Origin: an uncultured Eubacteriales bacterium
GTDB taxonomy: Bacteria; Bacillota; Clostridia; Oscillospirales; CAG-272
Direction: 5' to 3'
Assembly: GCA_934433485.1 (NCBI GenBank)
Contig: CAKRZR010000004.1
Coordinates: 124,001 to 188,000 of the forward strand
Length of the DNA stretch: 64,000 nt
The notes beneath the pieces were generated by a model. It did not search any database and was not told the origin of the DNA. It saw only the letters and a list, made by a program, of their open reading frames with translations. The position numbers and the translations under genes are program-made. Below are positions 7,353-16,010 of this stretch, piece by piece (position 1 is the first letter of the stretch; every line of letters begins with the position of its first letter).

Positions 7353-8864
7353 TCAGTTGCCGGAGAGATCCAGCTCCTTATATTTTTCAATGATGCCAGA
7401 CAGTTTTGTTTCCAGATTCTTGCCGTTCTTTTCCCAGTACGAAGCGAAAGTACCTTCGGATTTGGAACCGTATACGGCGTTTGTGAAGATGGAGCCTGTC
7501 CCGATTGCCTTGTCCGCCATCATGATGAACGGGGACTTGATGTTGTCATAGATCAGATCGATCATTTCCGCGTCAATGGCGGCGTCTGCGTATTTTACCT
7601 TCAACGCGGTGTCATACCATGCCGGCGTGACCTTGCGATAGGATTCTGCGCAGAGAGCTTCAATGGAGGCATATACTGCGTCGAGCTTTTCAGCAGGTGC
7701 AGATACCGGAACGCCTACACCGCAGCCATTTGCCGGAGCCGCGCCGGAATAGTAGGAGAAGGATTCCTCCAGCTTCGGATAGGGAAGAATGCCGTAATCG
7801 AAATTCGCCTGACGCAGGTCGTTTGCTGTGGAGAACATACCCGGATAGAAGAGGGATTTTTCATCCAGGAAGGTTTGACCGGTGGCACCCTCCGCAGACA
7901 TATTTTCGGTATACAGCAGTCTGTAGAGCGTATCTGCCCACTTGATCGATTCCTCGTTGTAAATATCCAGTACCGGGAATCCGTCGGCATCGCGGGTGAT
8001 ATAGTCAAGACCAATGGACATGGACAGATAATTCGGAATGCCCCACTGTGAGTAGCGGAAGCCGAGCAAATCGCTGTCGTCATACACGCCGTCGCCGTTC
8101 ACATCCGTTGCAATATCGCGGCAATACTGCATGAATACATCGTACGTCCATTTTCCCTCCAGGACCGTATCATAAAGAGCCTGCGTATCGCCAAAATGAT
8201 CGATGAAGAGGGGCTTGTTGAAGTACATGGCAGACGCACCCAGCAGCGTGGTCAGACAAATATCTCCGGCGAGGAAATACCGCTTATTGTTGTCGAGACT
8301 GCTCTGCTCCATCAGATCGTTGTACCACCATGGCTGGCTCAGATCGATATACGGCTTGGTGGCAAGATCATAGTAAAAGCCCTGTACCGACTGCTCAAAC
8401 AGACGGGAGTTCTCCTCTACGACGAAATCATAATCGGACGCGCCGGCAAGCAGAGCCGTTTTGACTGCGTTCGGGAAACCATTCCAGTCGTCCGGTCCGA
8501 TGATCCAGTTGAATTTCACGCCCAGCCGTTCCTCAACTGCGATATTCCGGTTGACCATGGCGTCGAGTACTACATCGCCGGTCAACTCTCCGCCGCCTGT
8601 TGTGTCATACCAGACAGAGCTTTCCCAGCCAAAGCCGAATACGTTGATGGTCGTGCCGTCAAAACGCAGATCGTCCGGCAGGGAATCCTTCGTATTTGCG
8701 CGTGTGGTTTCCGTTTCCTGCGGTGTGGTTTCCTGCGGTGTGGTTTCCGTATTGCCAGATTCGGTTTCCGTATTGCCGCCGCTTCCACAGCCGTTCAAAG
8801 CAGGCAGGGTGATAAGCATACAGAGCAAGAGACAAACGATTTGTTTTTTAAGGTCAGATCTCAT
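7353..8864 (-). CDS. Extracellular solute-binding lipoprotein (ABC sugar-uptake type)
   Basis: A 503-residue exported lipoprotein with a positively charged N-terminus, a hydrophobic segment and the lipobox LNGC (lipidated Cys26). A Thr/Glu-rich linker (TETTPQETTPQETETT) leads to a family 1-like binding domain with aromatic motifs. An EF-hand-like calcium loop DVNGDGVYDDSD lies near residue 260. It should capture oligosaccharides at the cell surface and hand them to a permease. Oddity: no permease or ATPase gene lies beside it. RBS AAAGGAG is ten bases upstream, and a TATACT -10 lies at about 8953-8958. Confidence 0.82.
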   Translation of the reverse strand: MRSDLKKQIVCLLLCMLITLPALNGCGSGGNTETESGNTETTPQETTPQETETTRANTKDSLPDDLRFDGTTINVFGFGWESSVWYDTTGGGELTGDVVLDAMVNRNIAVEERLGVKFNWIIGPDDWNGFPNAVKTALLAGASDYDFVVEENSRLFEQSVQGFYYDLATKPYIDLSQPWWYNDLMEQSSLDNNKRYFLAGDICLTTLLGASAMYFNKPLFIDHFGDTQALYDTVLEGKWTYDVFMQYCRDIATDVNGDGVYDDSDLLGFRYSQWGIPNYLSMSIGLDYITRDADGFPVLDIYNEESIKWADTLYRLLYTENMSAEGATGQTFLDEKSLFYPGMFSTANDLRQANFDYGILPYPKLEESFSYYSGAAPANGCGVGVPVSAPAEKLDAVYASIEALCAESYRKVTPAWYDTALKVKYADAAIDAEMIDLIYDNIKSPFIMMADKAIGTGSIFTNAVYGSKSEGTFASYWEKNGKNLETKLSGIIEKYKELDLSGN

Positions 8865-8952
8865 GAGAAAAATGCGCTCCTTTCAAGAATACAGAAGAAT
8901 AAATGGATCCCATCGTGCCGGCACAAAAAGCGCAGCATACAGATTCTGTGAT

Positions 8953-8958
8953 AGTATA
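8953..8958 (-). promoter_or_regulatory. Candidate -10 element of the lipoprotein gene
   Basis: TATACT on the minus strand, about 90 bases upstream of the lipoprotein start. The -35 region at the expected spacing is poor, so only the -10 is supported. Confidence 0.35.
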
Positions 8959-9059
8959 CCCGAAATTCCGAAAAAATACAGGCTTGTTCTGTGAAAAAAT
9001 GGTAAGTTTTTTGTAAATTTCCGGATAGGAAAATCCATGCTGCGGACATGTTTTCTCTC

Positions 9060-9089
9060 TTGACAGCGGTACGGATTCCGTGCTATAAT
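9060..9089 (+). promoter_or_regulatory. Promoter of the DUF5107 gene
   Basis: TTGACA (9060-9065), an 18-base spacer and TATAAT (9084-9089), 35 bases upstream of the ATG. Confidence 0.85.
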
Positions 9090-9123
9090 AACAAAAAAGA
9101 TACGTGCATGGCAGGAGGCAGTT

Positions 9124-11118
9124 ATGAAACTGACATTTCAAAAAAAACAATTTGACGCGGCATGGATGGGAAGTGCGAATGTAATTCCGTCGATTCAGCC
9201 GTTCTATAAGGATAAAGAGGATCCGAAGGTGACGGTCGCGGACGGGTTCCGAAAAGAGGAGGGCGAGTGGGTCTATCGCGGCAACATTCACACGATTCTC
9301 CCCTATACCGCGCTCGATCAGTACGACCGGAATATCGAAAAGCGCGATATGGACGTGGCGATTCTGGAAAACGAGTATCTCCGCGCGACGTTTATGCTGG
9401 ATCTGGGCGGGCGGCTCTGGTCGCTCTATTCCAAAACGGGAAATCGGGAGCTGCTTTATGAGAATCCCGTCTATCAGCCCGCCAATCTGGCGCTGCGCAA
9501 TGCGTGGTTTTCCGGCGGTGTGGAGTGGAATATCGGCATGATCGGGCACCATCCGTACACATGCAGTCCGATGTTCGCCGCCGAGAGCCAAAACGAAAAA
9601 GGTGATCCGGTGCTCGTGATGTATGAATATGAGCGGAAACGCGGTGTGGCGTACAGCGTTAAGGCGACGCTTGCCCGCGATGTGCTGCTCATCCACGTGG
9701 ACATCCAGAACCGCAAGGACACGCCGACATGGATGTACTGGTGGAGCAACATCGCCGTAGACGAAACCGACGGCAGCCGCGTGCTCGTTCCGGCGAGACA
9801 ATCGTATTCCTTCAATCGGGGCGAGGATGGCGTGACCGTGGTCGGCGCGGAGGATACCCCGTTCATCGACGGCTGGGATTCGAGCTATCCGGCGACGCAT
9901 ACCCGCGCACGCGATTTCTTCTACCGGATCGATCCCGCACAGCCGAAATGGGAAGCGAATGTGGATCGTGACGGACGCGGCATGGTGCAGTTCTCCACAC
10001 CGGAGCTGGTCGGCAGAAAGCTCTTTGTATGGGGCGCGGCAAGTCAGGGCGGAAAAAACTGGAACCGCTGGCTGTCCCACGGCGATACACGGTACACGGA
10101 GATCCAGGCAGGGCTTCTGCGCAGCCAGATGGAGCAGTGCCAGATGCCGCCGCACAGCGCGTATCACTGGACGGAGGGCTACACCGCCTGCGCCGGGGAT
10201 CCGGAGATTCTGCACGGCACGGATTACGACGCGGCAAACCGTCTGGTCGAGGATTCGCTCCGGGACAAATATCCGCTGCTCACAGACGGATACTTCAATC
10301 TGGTCGGAGAGACAAAGCTCCGGCATTTTGGCTCCGGTTGGGGCGCACTGGAGGAAGAGCTGCGCGGCGAACGGCTGAGCGACGATCCGACCGTGGTATT
10401 CCCGGCGACCTCTGTGCGGGACGAGAGCGACATTGCCATGCTCCTTGCCACTGGTCATCTTCCGGCGCGCGATCCGGCGGATACCGACATTTCCTATGTT
10501 TCCGGCGAAGGATATATCCGTCTCCTGGAGGAAAGCGGCGACCGCGACTGGTACACGATGCTGCTGCTCGGCTGCGCGTATTACGAAGCGGAACGATATG
10601 ACGAGGCGAAAGCGGCGTTCAAAGCTTCCGTGGACGCAAAGGAGAACTTCATCGCCTGCCGCTGCCTCGCGTGGATGTGCATCGCGGACGAGAAAAAAGA
10701 AGAGGGCAGAGAATGGATGCGCCGTTCGGAAAAGCTCGGCAGAGGCTATGCGCGCAGCCTCATCGACGTGGTCAAGTTCTTCAAACGGTACGGTACGGAC
10801 GAGGAAGTCTGTGAGATCATCGAAAACGCCACGGACGAAGCCCGTGCGCAGGGACGGATCCGCATGTACTACGCCGACAGCCTGACCCATCTCGGCAGAC
10901 TGGACGAAGCGCGCGAGATCGTGACGGAAAACCTGATCGTTCCGGATATGCAGGAGGGCGAGAACACGACGTTCCAGCTCTGGTGCGACTTATACGCCCG
11001 GATCATCGCGAGAGACGAGAACCGTCCGCTTGACGAGATCAAGACGAAGGAAGTCCTTGAGAAGTACCCGATCCCCGCCGGAATTGACTTCCGTATGGGC
11101 GAGTATGAGGTGCATTGA
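9124..11118 (+). CDS. DUF5107 protein with C-terminal helical repeats
   Basis: A 664-residue cytoplasmic protein, RBS GGCAGGAGG. The N-terminal about 330 residues look like the galactose-mutarotase-like beta-sandwich of DUF5107 (ENEYLRATFMLDLGGRLWSL, NAWFSGGVEWNIG, WTEGYTACAG). Residues about 440-650 contain TPR-like helices (for example YYEAERYDEAKAAFKASVDA). Proteins of this type occur in glycan-utilisation loci and are thought to act on or bind sugars, but no activity can be assigned from sequence. The gene stands alone between a strong promoter and a terminator. Confidence 0.8.
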   Translation: MKLTFQKKQFDAAWMGSANVIPSIQPFYKDKEDPKVTVADGFRKEEGEWVYRGNIHTILPYTALDQYDRNIEKRDMDVAILENEYLRATFMLDLGGRLWSLYSKTGNRELLYENPVYQPANLALRNAWFSGGVEWNIGMIGHHPYTCSPMFAAESQNEKGDPVLVMYEYERKRGVAYSVKATLARDVLLIHVDIQNRKDTPTWMYWWSNIAVDETDGSRVLVPARQSYSFNRGEDGVTVVGAEDTPFIDGWDSSYPATHTRARDFFYRIDPAQPKWEANVDRDGRGMVQFSTPELVGRKLFVWGAASQGGKNWNRWLSHGDTRYTEIQAGLLRSQMEQCQMPPHSAYHWTEGYTACAGDPEILHGTDYDAANRLVEDSLRDKYPLLTDGYFNLVGETKLRHFGSGWGALEEELRGERLSDDPTVVFPATSVRDESDIAMLLATGHLPARDPADTDISYVSGEGYIRLLEESGDRDWYTMLLLGCAYYEAERYDEAKAAFKASVDAKENFIACRCLAWMCIADEKKEEGREWMRRSEKLGRGYARSLIDVVKFFKRYGTDEEVCEIIENATDEARAQGRIRMYYADSLTHLGRLDEAREIVTENLIVPDMQEGENTTFQLWCDLYARIIARDENRPLDEIKTKEVLEKYPIPAGIDFRMGEYEVH

Positions 11119-11172
11119 GAGGCGGTAAGCAAGAACGGCAATTTTTGCCCATCGGAAAAATACATTTCACAT

Positions 11173-11219
11173 AAAAAACTGCGCGGCAGACCTCGTTTTG
11201 AAGTCCGCCGCGTTTTTTT
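11173..11219. terminator. Bidirectional terminator between convergent genes
   Basis: GCGCGGCAGAC pairs with GTCCGCCGCG, flanked by AAAAAACT on the left and GTTTTTTT on the right. It serves the DUF5107 gene and the convergent sigma factor gene, and its edge touches the latter's stop codon. Confidence 0.85.
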
Positions 11220-13884
11220 ACTTTTTCAGATTTGCTTTGAACGCGTCATACGCCGCAAGATCGCCTTGGAATGTGAACAGCTGATTGTCCATGAGGAAGT
11301 AGCGGTCGTGCATACCGGTCATGACGCGGTATTCCCGGCTTGCGATGTAGTTCTCCGCGGTCAGCAGCAGCTCGTCGTAGATCCAGTGGTTGCCGATGTA
11401 CACAGGCATATACTCGCCCTCCTCAGCCACCGTATCGTAGGAGCGCAGCTCGCAGACGGAATGCTCTGTGCCGCCCCAGTCACAGACAAACTGCACCACA
11501 CCGACGCCCGGCGCGAAGACCCATTCCTTGTGACCGCACTGCGTATGCTTGTAGAAATAGTACCCATAATCGCCTTTCGTGCCGTCCGCGCTGTCGAGAT
11601 CGACGATCAGTCTCCGGCAATCGCGGAATGTCCCTGCTGCCACGGTGATCTCAGGCACTGCCTCCACGCGCACTCTGCGGACAAACGGCTCGCTCAGATA
11701 GTCGGAATACGGCTCTTCAATGGCATATCCGGGGACCCAGCGGTCGTCCCACAGCGTGCCGAAGAGCATCGAGAGGAAGCGGAACGGTTTTACGCCGAAG
11801 ATCCGGTTCTCCTCACCGCGTGTGCCCCATGCGCCCGTATCGATGGAGGACAGCTCCGATTCGCTATAGATAAGCTTGCTGTTGGCTTTTGCGCTGTAGA
11901 GGAGCTTGCCGCCGGTCTTTGTGATATAGCTGCCGTTGATGGAGCCGGGGCAGAACCGCCAGTTTTTCTTCTTGTACGGGATGATCTCGCGCAGATGCTC
12001 TCTTATTCCCATGGCGTACGCGACCGTCTCGCTCGCGCGGTTGTGCCGGATCACCTTTTCGACCGCTGCCAGCGCCTCGTCGTATTCTCCGCGTGCCAGA
12101 CGATCCTGGATGCTGCACAGAAGGAGCATGTCGTTCTCGGTCACATCGTACCAGTTCTCCGGCAACGCGGCGACTTCCAGACAGGACAGCCCTACCCATT
12201 CTGCGTCCTTTTCCAGAATCTCGTATGCCGCATATTGGCAGAGCACATCCGGCTTATCCGGGAGCATATACCGCCAGCGTGTCCCGACCGAGGTGGGCAG
12301 ATAGTCGTCCGTTTTCTCCGCGATGTGGTACGCTTCCAATACCTGCGTATGCCCGCAGGCATCGACCCGCACGATTCCGACGCCGCGCGCGTACCAGACG
12401 TCCGCTGTTATCTCGTCACTCTCGTGCTTGTGAATGTGCAGACAGTGCGTGAAGTGACCGGCAGGGACGTCGAGTTCCTCATCGTCAGAGACGATCGTGC
12501 GTGTGCCGGCGTCCTCCGCATTTTCCGTCGTTGGAAACGGATCGCGCATGGTTTCCGTCCCGCCGACTGCCAGATGCGGATCCCGCGGCAGAAAATAGCG
12601 GTCTCCGGTACAGCCTGCGTAATAGAATACCGACATCAGATAGTTATAAACAGGGCTGTACCACACCGGCGAGCAGCCCGGCTGATTCTGATAATACAGT
12701 CCATCGTCCGTGATCCGCCAGCGTTCTCCCGTTGTTGTAACGGAAATGCGCCCCTGGTACTGACTGTCCCGCATGAGTGGCAGCGCGTCCAGCATGGATT
12801 TCACGCAGCCGTGCATGGCGTCTATGCAATGCTCCTCCGCCTCCGCTTCTTTGTACAGCCGTGCCGCTTCCCGCAGATATTTTTCTGTATTGTCATAAGT
12901 CGGACCGTCTGCGTCCGCGGTGTATTTCGCGAGCCAGAAATTGTGATAGGCAAGCGCACGCTTCTTTGCGGCGGATTCCGGGAATGCTACAATGGCGGGA
13001 AGAATCGTCTCCAGTGTGTATTTCGCTTTTTCCGCTTCTCCGCCGATGTTCCAGCAGAGGTCGAGATACACGTCGCTGAGCGTGGCGACGTCTCCGGTCT
13101 GCCTGCTCACGGCGAGGGAATCCTCCGCGTACTTTGTGCTGTCTGCCGCGTACGCGATCGCCGCGCTTTCTTTCGCGAATTTCTGCGCCGTGTCCCGGTC
13201 GGAAATGTCCGCGATCAGCTCCTTGATGTGCGTGTAGGCGGTGTCGAAACCGGTCATGCTGCCGAACCGTTTGTTGTATTCCGCCAGCTCCCGTACCTTT
13301 TCCGAGACTCTTTCCGCAAATCCGTCCGGAATCGGTTTCGTTTTGTTTTCTTCCATAGCCTTCTCCTTTTTCAGAATGTCCCGTATGTCGTGGATTCGTC
13401 GTTTGACCGTACCGAGAGGGATGTGCATGCGCACGGCGATTTCCTCCATGGACAGGTGACGCCAGAAATAGAGGATCGCGGTGTCGCGCAGGGCAGGGGA
13501 CAACGTGGTCAGCCGTCTCCGCCACAGCTCCAGCGATTCACGCGCCACATAACCATTTTCCGGCGAGCGTCTGTCGATCGGTATGCCGATCTCGTCCATG
13601 GGAATGGTGGTGATCGAGCGCATCTGGCTGTTCAGGTACTTGTTGCGCAGGATCTTCGCGAGCCACGCGTCCACTTTGTCCGGCTCCCGCAGCAGATTGA
13701 GTTTCCGGTACCCGTCGAGAAACGTCTCCTGCACCAGATCCTCCGCCGTCGCCTGGTTGCCGCATAGCCGCATGGCAATCGCGAACAATTTTGGTGTGAC
13801 AGCCAAAACGATCGGTGTGAACGCTTCGCTGTCGCCGGCGAGCACCGCCTGGAGCCAATCCGGATTCTGTTCCTGATTTTTCAT
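11218..13884 (-). CDS. ECF-type sigma-70 factor fused to a very large C-terminal extension
   Basis: An 888-residue protein, about five times the usual ECF size. Residues 1-175 are a complete sigma factor: region 2 (AEDLVQETFLDGYRKL, about 48-62) and region 4 helix-turn-helix (LSMEEIAVRMHIPLGTVKRR, about 144-163). Residues about 180-390 look helical and TPR-like. The remainder is beta-rich and holds two related blocks. One has YLPTSVGTRWRY with AGHF...YARGVGIVRVD, and the other has YMPVYIGNHWIY with AGTF...APGVGVVQFV. No membrane segment, signal peptide or separate anti-sigma gene is seen, so the extension may itself control the sigma part. This is inference. I chose ATG 13884 because AAAGGAGG lies seven bases upstream. 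Target promoters are unknown. Confidence 0.8.
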   Translation of the reverse strand: MKNQEQNPDWLQAVLAGDSEAFTPIVLAVTPKLFAIAMRLCGNQATAEDLVQETFLDGYRKLNLLREPDKVDAWLAKILRNKYLNSQMRSITTIPMDEIGIPIDRRSPENGYVARESLELWRRRLTTLSPALRDTAILYFWRHLSMEEIAVRMHIPLGTVKRRIHDIRDILKKEKAMEENKTKPIPDGFAERVSEKVRELAEYNKRFGSMTGFDTAYTHIKELIADISDRDTAQKFAKESAAIAYAADSTKYAEDSLAVSRQTGDVATLSDVYLDLCWNIGGEAEKAKYTLETILPAIVAFPESAAKKRALAYHNFWLAKYTADADGPTYDNTEKYLREAARLYKEAEAEEHCIDAMHGCVKSMLDALPLMRDSQYQGRISVTTTGERWRITDDGLYYQNQPGCSPVWYSPVYNYLMSVFYYAGCTGDRYFLPRDPHLAVGGTETMRDPFPTTENAEDAGTRTIVSDDEELDVPAGHFTHCLHIHKHESDEITADVWYARGVGIVRVDACGHTQVLEAYHIAEKTDDYLPTSVGTRWRYMLPDKPDVLCQYAAYEILEKDAEWVGLSCLEVAALPENWYDVTENDMLLLCSIQDRLARGEYDEALAAVEKVIRHNRASETVAYAMGIREHLREIIPYKKKNWRFCPGSINGSYITKTGGKLLYSAKANSKLIYSESELSSIDTGAWGTRGEENRIFGVKPFRFLSMLFGTLWDDRWVPGYAIEEPYSDYLSEPFVRRVRVEAVPEITVAAGTFRDCRRLIVDLDSADGTKGDYGYYFYKHTQCGHKEWVFAPGVGVVQFVCDWGGTEHSVCELRSYDTVAEEGEYMPVYIGNHWIYDELLLTAENYIASREYRVMTGMHDRYFLMDNQLFTFQGDLAAYDAFKANLKK

Positions 13885-13929
13885 GTACATTCCTCCTTTC
13901 CTCTGGGATTGCAATCATGATTACACTAT

Positions 13930-13958
13930 TATTGACACAGCGCGCCGGAAAAAGGTTC
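13930..13958 (-). promoter_or_regulatory. Possible ECF-type autoregulatory promoter
   Basis: On the minus strand GAACC (13954-13958) followed by TTTTT, then about 17 bases to GTCAATA (13930-13936), resembles an ECF -35/-10 pair (GAAC...GTC). It lies some 50 bases upstream of the sigma factor gene. The match is weak. Confidence 0.3.
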
Positions 13959-13982
13959 GGTAAACGCGGAAAATTCCGGAAG

Positions 13983-14010
13983 AAAAAGGGGCAGAATGAC
14001 TCCACCCCTG
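13983..14010 (-). terminator. Probable terminator of serS
   Basis: On the minus strand AGGGG and CCCCT close a 13-base loop and are followed by TTTTTC, about 25 bases past the serS stop. The stem is short. Confidence 0.5.
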
Positions 14011-14032
14011 TGTTTCGTATTGTGTCGGACGG

Positions 14033-15319
14033 TTATTTCTTCGGCACGAGCACCGTTTTACCGCCCATGTACGGCTGGAGCGCGACCGGGATTTTCACGG
14101 TGCCGTCCGCCTGCAGATTGTTCTCAAGGAACGCGATGAGCATACGCGGCGGCGCGACCACGGTGTTGTTCAGCGTGTGTGCGAGATACTTCTTCTTCCC
14201 GGCAGCGACGCGGATCTTCAGTCTGCGTGCCTGTGCGTCGCCGAGATTGGAGCAGCTGCCCACCTCGAAATACTTCTTCTGCCGCGGAGACCATGCTTCC
14301 ACATCGCAGGACTTGACCTTCAGATCGGCAAGGTCGCCGGAGCAGCATTCGAGCGTGCGCACCGGGATGTCGAGGGAACGGAACAGATCGACGGTGTTCT
14401 GCCACAGCCGGTCGTACCACATCTTGCTTTCCTCCGGCTTGCAGACGACGATCATCTCCTGCTTCTCGAACTGGTGGATCCGGTACACGCCGCGTTCCTC
14501 GATGCCGTGCGCGCCCTTTTCCTTGCGGAAGCACGGGGAATAGCTCGTCAGCGTGTACGGGAGATTTTCCTCAGGAATAATCTGGTCGATGAACTTGCCG
14601 ATCATGGAGTGCTCGCTCGTGCCGATCAGATAGAGGTCCTCGCCCTCGATCTTGTACATCATCGCTTCCATTTCGGCAAAGCTCATGACGCCGGTGACCA
14701 CATCGGAGCGGATCATGAACGGCGGGACGCAGTAGGTGAAGCCACGGTCGATCATGAAATCGCGCGCGTAGCTGATGACGGCGGAATGGAGTCTGGCGAT
14801 GTCGCCCATGAGGTAGTAGAAACCATTTCCGGCGACACGGCGTGCGCTGTCAAGATCGATGCCGTCAAAGCGCTCCATGATGTCGGTGTGGTAGGGAATC
14901 TCGAAATCGGGTACGACAGGCTCGCCGAACCGTTCGATTTCCACGTTCTCGCTGTCGTCCTTGCCGATCGGCACAGACGGATCGATGATGTTCGGGATGA
15001 CCATCATGATCTTCTTGATCTTCTCTGCCAGCTCGACTTCCTTTTCCTCATCGGCGGCGAGCTTTTCGGACTGACGGTTGACCTCTTCCTTGAGCGCCTC
15101 CGCTTCGTCCTTCTTGCCCTGACCCATGAGCGCGCCAATCTGCTTCGACAGCTTGTTCCGGTTGCCGCGCAGTTCGTCTGCCTCCGCCATGATCCGGCGG
15201 TTTTCCTCGTCGAGGGCGATCACCTCATCGACCAGCGGCAGCTTTGCGTCCTGAAATTTGTTTTTGATGTTCTGCTTGACCACATCCGGGTTTTCGCGCA
15301 GAAATTTGAGATCCAACAT
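14033..15319 (-). CDS. serS: Seryl-tRNA synthetase
   Basis: A 428-residue class II synthetase that charges tRNA-Ser. The N-terminal coiled-coil arm spans residues about 25-105. Motif 2 is visible as SPCFRKEKGAHG, and motif 3 near the C-terminus as TVVAPPRMLIAFLENN. The length matches the bacterial family. AAGGAG precedes the ATG. Expression is controlled by the T-box leader directly upstream, so synthesis should rise when uncharged tRNA-Ser accumulates. Confidence 0.97.
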   Translation of the reverse strand: MLDLKFLRENPDVVKQNIKNKFQDAKLPLVDEVIALDEENRRIMAEADELRGNRNKLSKQIGALMGQGKKDEAEALKEEVNRQSEKLAADEEKEVELAEKIKKIMMVIPNIIDPSVPIGKDDSENVEIERFGEPVVPDFEIPYHTDIMERFDGIDLDSARRVAGNGFYYLMGDIARLHSAVISYARDFMIDRGFTYCVPPFMIRSDVVTGVMSFAEMEAMMYKIEGEDLYLIGTSEHSMIGKFIDQIIPEENLPYTLTSYSPCFRKEKGAHGIEERGVYRIHQFEKQEMIVVCKPEESKMWYDRLWQNTVDLFRSLDIPVRTLECCSGDLADLKVKSCDVEAWSPRQKKYFEVGSCSNLGDAQARRLKIRVAAGKKKYLAHTLNNTVVAPPRMLIAFLENNLQADGTVKIPVALQPYMGGKTVLVPKK

Positions 15320-15361
15320 AGCCTACTCCTTATAATAATGTAAGAAATTCTTCTCCGGGAA

Positions 15362-15608
15362 TGAAAAAAAGCATACCCGTCCACCATAGTATGGGACGAA
15401 TACGCTCCGTGTTGCCACCCAAATTGCTCCGATAGAAATCGGAACCACTCAACGGTGCGATAAAGGGCACGAACCTCCGGCTCCTCACCGGCAGCTTGGA
15501 AAGTGGATACGCTTTTGCGGCGGAAAAATCCGCGGGAATGCCTCGCACCGACCGGCACCTCTCTGATCCAAACGCGAAAAACGATGGCTTTCCTCAAACG
15601 CTGTCTAT
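15362..15608 (-). promoter_or_regulatory. T-box riboswitch leader of serS
   Basis: The minus-strand leader of about 250 bases contains the T-box sequence TTGGGTGGCAACACGG (about 15406-15421). Directly after it is an intrinsic terminator: GCGTATTCGTCC pairs with GGACGGGTATGC and is followed by eight Ts (about 15362-15406). Upstream paired regions fit stem I and stem III. Binding of uncharged tRNA-Ser at the T-box would form the antiterminator and allow read-through into serS. I did not resolve the specifier loop. Confidence 0.88.
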
Positions 15609-15637
15609 AGTATACCCGATTTTCGCGGGAATTGCAA
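15609..15637 (-). promoter_or_regulatory. Promoter of the serS T-box transcript
   Basis: On the minus strand TTGCAA (15632-15637), a 17-base spacer and TATACT (15609-15614). Confidence 0.85.
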
Positions 15638-15639
15638 TA

Positions 15640-15900
15640 GGTTTGGCGAAAAAATCCTGAAAAAAGAAGGAGGGGCAAAATCCAAGCAAAACGGCGGGAA
15701 TTCCGTGTCGGTACGCGAAAAAACGGGGAAAATGGATATACATGGAGTGGGAAAACATCCTCTACAGACAATGTACATGGGTTAATGAGCGATTTGTGAA
15801 AAAGCACCAAACCACATACCGAAAATAAGATGTTGCACATGCAATGTCCGGGATAAACGGGAAAAATACAAAAAAATCCAAAGAAAATTCCGATTTCCTA
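15640..15900. other. Intergenic region, nothing recognised
   Basis: This AT-rich spacer separates the divergent serS leader and the VWA gene. I see no credible gene or clear structure in it. Confidence 0.6.
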
Positions 15901-15929
15901 TTGCAATTTCAGAACAAATGGTGTAAACT
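15901..15929 (+). promoter_or_regulatory. Promoter of the VWA-peptide-kinase-RRE operon
   Basis: TTGCAA (15901-15906), a 17-base spacer and TAAACT (15924-15929). The leader of about 75 bases can form GTTTCAC/GTGAAAAC before the AAGGAGG ribosome site. Confidence 0.75.
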
Positions 15930-16010
15930 ATAAAGCGTAAGGTCTCGCAAGTAGTTTCACGAAGCAATGAGTTTAGTGAACACGAAGTGAAAACATAAGG
16001 AGGACAAAAA

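Noticed and set aside
8854..10890. 678-codon minus-strand frame opposite the DUF5107 gene
   Set aside because: It is a shadow frame of a gene with its own consensus promoter and ribosome site.
11266..13767. 833-codon open frame opposite the sigma factor fusion
   Set aside because: Its length comes from codon bias of the real minus-strand gene. It has no recognisable domain or RBS.
15386..15392. CATACTA on the minus strand, a possible third forespore promoter
   Set aside because: It lies in the loop of the serS T-box terminator and has no spore gene downstream.
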